Source of the DNA: Vulgatibacter sp035565615
Lineage (GTDB): Bacteria > Myxococcota > Myxococcia > Myxococcales > Vulgatibacteraceae
Assembly (NCBI GenBank): GCA_035565615.1
Contig: DATMSB010000004.1
Coordinates: forward strand, 1 to 17,998
Length of the DNA stretch: 17,998 nucleotides
Direction of reading: 5' to 3'
In this document: piece by piece, positions 15,395 through 17,998 of the stretch
How the letters are laid out: every line of letters starts with the position of its first letter
Numbering within the stretch: the stretch's first letter is position 1
Translations under genes and position numbers: made by a program
Notes under the pieces: generated by a model
What the model was told of the DNA's origin: nothing
Databases searched by the model: none
What the model saw: the letters and a program-made list of their open reading frames with translations, nothing else

Positions 15395-17224
15395 TCAGGC
15401 GGATCCCCGCTTCCGATCCCGCTCGACCTTGTAGCGGACGTGGGGATCCAGCTCGCGCTTGCGGATGCGGACGCTCTTCGGCGTCACCTCCACCAGCTCG
15501 TCCTCGGCGATCCACTCCAGGGCCTTCTCGAGGGTGATCTCCCGGGGTGGGGTGAGGATGACGTTGTCGTCCCGGCCGGCGGCCCGTAGGTTGGTGAGCT
15601 TCTTCTCCCGGCTGACGTTCACCTCGAGATCGTTGGGGTGGCTGTGCTCGCCGACCACCATCCCGCTGTAGCAGGGCACACCGGGACCGTAGAAGAGGGT
15701 GCCTCGCTCCTGGATGGAGAAGAGGGCGTAGGCCACGGTCTCGCCCTCCCGATCGGCGACGATCGAGCCGCTCTGCCGCTTGGGGATCGGGCCGGCCCAC
15801 GGCTCCCATCCGTCGAACTCGTGCGACATGATCCCCTCGCCCCGGGTCACGGTGAGGAACTCGTTGCGGAAGCCCACCAGGCCGCGGGCCGGGATGCGGA
15901 ACTTGAGGCGGGTGCGGCCCGAGCCGATCGGCTGCATGTCCACCATCCGTCCCTTGCGGGGACCGAGGCGCTCCGTCACCGCGCCCACGGCCGTCTCCGG
16001 AACGTCCGCGTAGAGCAGCTCCATGGGCTCCATCACCTGGTCGCCCTCCTTCCTCGTGATGGGCACCGGGTTGGAGGCGGTGAGCTCGTAGCCCTCGCGG
16101 CGCATGGTCTCGATGATCACGGCGAGCTGGAGCTCCCCCCGGCCGATCACCTGGAAGGCGTCGGGGGTCTCGGTCTCCACCACCCGGATGGCCGGGTTCC
16201 GATACGCCTCGCGCAAGAGCCGGTCGCGCAGGTTGCGGCTGGTGACGTACTTGCCCTCCTTGCCGGCGAACGGGCCGTCGTTCACGCGGAAGACCATCAT
16301 CATGGTGGGCTCGTCCACCCGGAGCCTGGGCAGCGCCACCGGATCCTCGAGGTCGGAGATGGTATCGCCGATCGAGACGTCCTCGATGCCGGCGACCATC
16401 ACCACCGCGCCCGCGGAGGCCTCGTCGATCTCCACCCGCTTGAGCCCCTGGAAGCCGTAGAGCTTCACGACGCGGCCCTGCTCGACATTGCCGCCCTCTC
16501 GCACCACCGCGACCGTCGCGTTCTGGCGCAGGGTCCCGCCGGCCACGCGCCCGATGATGAGGCGACCCACGAACTCGTCGTAGTCGAGGTTGTTCACCAG
16601 CATCTGCAGCTTGTCGCTGGCGGGTGGGGGCGGCGGCGGGATGTGGGAGATGATCGCCTCGAAGAGAGGCTCCAGGTTCGTGCCCGGCACGGAGAGGTAG
16701 GTGGTCGCCTTGCCCTCGCGGCCGATCGCGTAGATCACCGGGCAGTCGAGCTGCTTCTCGTCCGCGCCCAGGTCGATGAGCAGCGAGTAGACCTCGTCGA
16801 GGACCTCGGCGGGCCTCGCGTCCTGGCGGTCGATCTTGTTGATCACCACCATGGCGGGCAGGCCGAGCCCCAGGGCCTTGCCGAGGACGAAGCGCGTCTG
16901 CGGCAGCGGTCCCTCGGCCGAGTCGACGAGCAGAACCACCCCGTCCACCAGGCGCAGGGCCCGCTCCACCTCGCCGCCGAAGTCGGCGTGCCCTGGGGTG
17001 TCGAGGATGTTGATCTTGTAGCCGCGGTAGTTCACCGCGGTGTTCTTGGCGAGGATGGTGATGCCCTTCTCTCGCTCGAGGTCGCCGGAGTCCATCACCC
17101 GCTCGGCGACGTGCTCGTTCGCGCGGAAGATGCCCCCCTGGCGGAGCATGTGGTCGACGATCGTGGTCTTGCCGTGATCGACGTGGGCGACGATGGCGAT
17201 GTTGCGAAGCTGCTCTCGGCTCAA
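15395..17224 (-). CDS. typA: Ribosome-associated translational GTPase TypA/BipA
   Basis: This 609-residue translation-factor GTPase binds 70S ribosomes and supports 50S assembly and stress adaptation, notably in the cold. G-domain motifs are G1 AHVDHGKT (13-20), G2 in REKGITI (T56), G3 DTPGH (75-79) and G4 NKID (129-132). The EF-Tu domain II, EF-G-like domains (GRGELQLAVIIETMRREGYE; PARGLVGFRNEF) and the TypA-specific C-terminal domain (SREKKLTNLRAAGRDD) follow in order. Length is normal. The expected G5 SAL/SAK-type motif reads AIGREG (166-171), which is unusual. The start is TTG 17224: it gives the family-typical N-terminus (REQLRNIAIVAHVDHG) and has GAGGAA five nt upstream. The open frame extending further upstream runs through the promoter and over the divergent VOC gene and is not coding. 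Confidence 0.97.
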   Translation of the reverse strand: MSREQLRNIAIVAHVDHGKTTIVDHMLRQGGIFRANEHVAERVMDSGDLEREKGITILAKNTAVNYRGYKINILDTPGHADFGGEVERALRLVDGVVLLVDSAEGPLPQTRFVLGKALGLGLPAMVVINKIDRQDARPAEVLDEVYSLLIDLGADEKQLDCPVIYAIGREGKATTYLSVPGTNLEPLFEAIISHIPPPPPPASDKLQMLVNNLDYDEFVGRLIIGRVAGGTLRQNATVAVVREGGNVEQGRVVKLYGFQGLKRVEIDEASAGAVVMVAGIEDVSIGDTISDLEDPVALPRLRVDEPTMMMVFRVNDGPFAGKEGKYVTSRNLRDRLLREAYRNPAIRVVETETPDAFQVIGRGELQLAVIIETMRREGYELTASNPVPITRKEGDQVMEPMELLYADVPETAVGAVTERLGPRKGRMVDMQPIGSGRTRLKFRIPARGLVGFRNEFLTVTRGEGIMSHEFDGWEPWAGPIPKRQSGSIVADREGETVAYALFSIQERGTLFYGPGVPCYSGMVVGEHSHPNDLEVNVSREKKLTNLRAAGRDDNVILTPPREITLEKALEWIAEDELVEVTPKSVRIRKRELDPHVRYKVERDRKRGSA

Positions 17225-17229
17225 GCGGG

Positions 17230-17235
17230 TTCCTC
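17230..17235 (-). promoter_or_regulatory. Ribosome binding site supporting the TTG start of typA
   Basis: On the minus strand GAGGAA is followed by five bases and then TTG at 17224. No ATG or GTG in frame lies near the conserved N-terminus, so this site decides the start. Confidence 0.7.
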
Positions 17236-17246
17236 GAATTCGGATG

Positions 17247-17268
17247 GCTCGTCTCTCACCAGACGAGC
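17247..17268. repeat. Perfect 8-bp inverted repeat in the typA/VOC divergent region
   Basis: GCTCGTCT (17247-17254) and AGACGAGC (17261-17268) are perfect reverse complements around the 6-bp spacer CTCACC. In the typA transcript it would fold as a hairpin at the very 5' end. As DNA it is a dyad lying just upstream of the -10-like sequence on the plus strand. It has no T tract. Confidence 0.65.
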
Positions 17269-17278
17269 GGGGCTGGGC

Positions 17279-17308
17279 GTTATATTCCGCGGCGACGATC
17301 CGCCGCAA
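17279..17308 (-). promoter_or_regulatory. Predicted typA promoter
   Basis: On the minus strand TTGCGG (17303-17308) and TATAAC (17279-17284, 5/6) are spaced by 18 bp. Transcription would start near 17272, giving a leader of about 48 nt. On the plus strand the overlapping bases 17281-17286 read TATATT, a possible -10 for the VOC gene, but I see no convincing -35 there. Confidence 0.55.
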
Positions 17309-17338
17309 GGACGCCAGAGAGCCGGCAGAGGGACGAGC

Positions 17339-17734
17339 ATGGAGCGACCGGGTTTCCACCACCTCGCGATCCAGGTACACGACCTCGATCGCGCCGAGGC
17401 CTTCTACTGCGGGCTCCTCGGGCTCCCCGTGATCCGCCGCTGGGTGGACGAGGCGGGCGCCCCGCGCGCCGTGTGGGTCGGCCTCGGGGGTGAGGGCTTC
17501 CTCGCCCTGGAGCGCTGCGAGCGCGAGGCGGCGGCGGAGCCGTTCTCCGTGCCCGAGCCCGGTCTCCACGTCCTGGCCCTCTCGATCGATTCCGACCGCC
17601 GCGGCGAGTGGGAGGCGCGGCTGGCGGCGGCAGGGTTCGCGAAGGAGAGGGAGACGCCGTTCACCTTCTTCGTGCGGGATCCTGACGGCAACCGGATCGG
17701 CCTCTCGCACTTCCCCAACGAGCGGCGCCCCTGA
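17339..17734 (+). CDS. VOC (glyoxalase/dioxygenase fold) family protein
   Basis: This 131-residue single-chain VOC protein is made of two beta-alpha-beta-beta-beta modules. Visible features are FHHLAIQVHDLDRAEAFY at residues 6-23 (H7/H8 at the first metal position), FLALE (E58), GLHVLAL (H77) and DPDGNRIGL near the C-terminus. In glyoxalase-type members the last strand usually supplies a Glu two or three residues after the N of DPDGN; here Gly121 is found instead. The fourth metal ligand therefore seems to be missing. The family includes lyases, dioxygenases and antibiotic-binding proteins, so substrate and even catalytic activity are open. ATG 17339 has AGGG six nt upstream. The gene diverges from typA and converges with the gene at the right edge. 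Confidence 0.88.
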   Translation: MERPGFHHLAIQVHDLDRAEAFYCGLLGLPVIRRWVDEAGAPRAVWVGLGGEGFLALERCEREAAAEPFSVPEPGLHVLALSIDSDRRGEWEARLAAAGFAKERETPFTFFVRDPDGNRIGLSHFPNERRP

Positions 17735-17844
17735 AGGAACGACCGCCGACCCGACCGCCGGGACGAGGCAGGAACGGCGGTTCCTCCCTCGGCTCCGCGG
17801 GCGATCCGCGATCCTCCCGCAGCCGCGGCCTCGCCCGATCCCCC

Positions 17845-17879
17845 AAAGAGAAGCGCCCCCTCCGCCGCGGGAGAGGGCG
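17845..17879 (-). terminator. Intrinsic terminator of the right-edge minus-strand gene
   Basis: On the minus strand CGCCCTCTCC (17870-17879) pairs with GGAGGGGGCG (17854-17863) over ten base pairs, two of them mismatch-tolerant G-T pairs, with the loop CGCGGC. CTTCTCTTT follows. It lies about 26 nt after the stop codon at 17906-17908. Confidence 0.65.
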
Positions 17880-17886
17880 TCCTTGC

Positions 17887-17905
17887 GGGCCCTGCGCGAG
17901 GGCCC
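17887..17905 (-). repeat. Hairpin directly after the stop codon of the right-edge gene
   Basis: GGGCCCT (17887-17893) and AGGGCCC (17899-17905) form a perfect 7-bp stem with a 5-nt loop. It begins with the base after the TGA and precedes the terminator at 17845-17879, making a tandem hairpin. It may protect the 3' end of the mRNA or help slow RNA polymerase. Confidence 0.5.
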
Positions 17906-17998
17906 TCAGCCGAAGATGCGCTTGGCCGCGTCTGCGGAGCTCGTGCGGGCCTCCTCTCGGCGGAGGTGATCCTGCAGGAGCTTGGCCGCCGCGTCGAC
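17906..17998 (-). CDS. C-terminal end of an unidentified protein (partial)
   Basis: A minus-strand frame is open from the right edge to TGA at 17906-17908, giving the last 30 residues of a protein. They are charged and probably helical (KLLQDHLRREEARTSSADAA, ending AKRIFG). No start lies within the window, so this is the tail of a gene that continues beyond it. It is supported by a well-placed terminator 26 nt downstream and by GC-rich third codon positions. The family cannot be named from this tail. Confidence 0.55.
   Translation of the reverse strand, partial: VDAAAKLLQDHLRREEARTSSADAAKRIFG

Noticed and set aside
15390..15402. CCGCC/GGCGG palindrome spanning the typA stop codon
   Set aside because: Five base pairs with a 3-nt loop and no T run; too weak to call a terminator.
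16600..17734. Upstream extension of the VOC frame through the typA region
   Set aside because: The frame is open by composition only; typA conservation on the other strand and the Shine-Dalgarno before ATG 17339 fix the VOC start.

Overview
The window is very GC-rich (about 70% by eye) with strong G/C bias at third codon positions, which is why long false open frames run antisense to the real genes. Gene content, the form of the LexA operator and the family make-up suggest a chromosomal segment of a delta-type Gram-negative bacterium, most likely Myxococcota. That placement is inference. I see no mobile element, CRISPR array, phage gene or attachment site.

Left part (1-5600). The C-terminal end of a family-2 glycosyltransferase with membrane segments runs in from the left edge. 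It is followed by a YtcJ-like metal-dependent amidohydrolase and a UvrD/PcrA-type DNA helicase. On the minus strand lies a compact unit: lexA, its terminator, a consensus promoter, tRNA-Val(CAC) and a second terminator. A LexA box can be read between the -35 and -10 of the lexA promoter, and a related box overlaps the predicted transcription start of the helicase gene. Together they indicate a small SOS circuit of repressor plus repair helicase.

Centre (5667-13334). A plus-strand operon encodes a lipoprotein, an MlaE/YrbE-type permease, an MlaF-type ATPase, an MCE-domain (MlaD-type) protein with a repeat-bearing C-terminal extension, and a multi-pass membrane protein of unknown family. Junctions are 4-nt overlaps or short gaps. 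Convergent with it is a 1082-residue AsmA-like protein ending in a highly charged Ala/Lys/Glu tail. MCE transporters and AsmA-family proteins are both linked to lipid movement between inner and outer membrane, so this half of the window looks like an envelope lipid-transport locus. The lipoprotein and the terminal membrane protein are its least-described parts and the best candidates for something new.

Right part (13504-17998). A membrane sensor histidine kinase (MASE1-like input, HisKA, HATPase) is transcribed divergently from the AsmA-like gene and has no response regulator within view. typA/bipA (minus, TTG start) and a small VOC-fold protein (plus) diverge from a shared 114-bp region with a perfect 8-bp dyad and overlapping -10-like sequences. 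The right edge carries the last 30 codons of a minus-strand gene, followed by two hairpins, one with a T tract.
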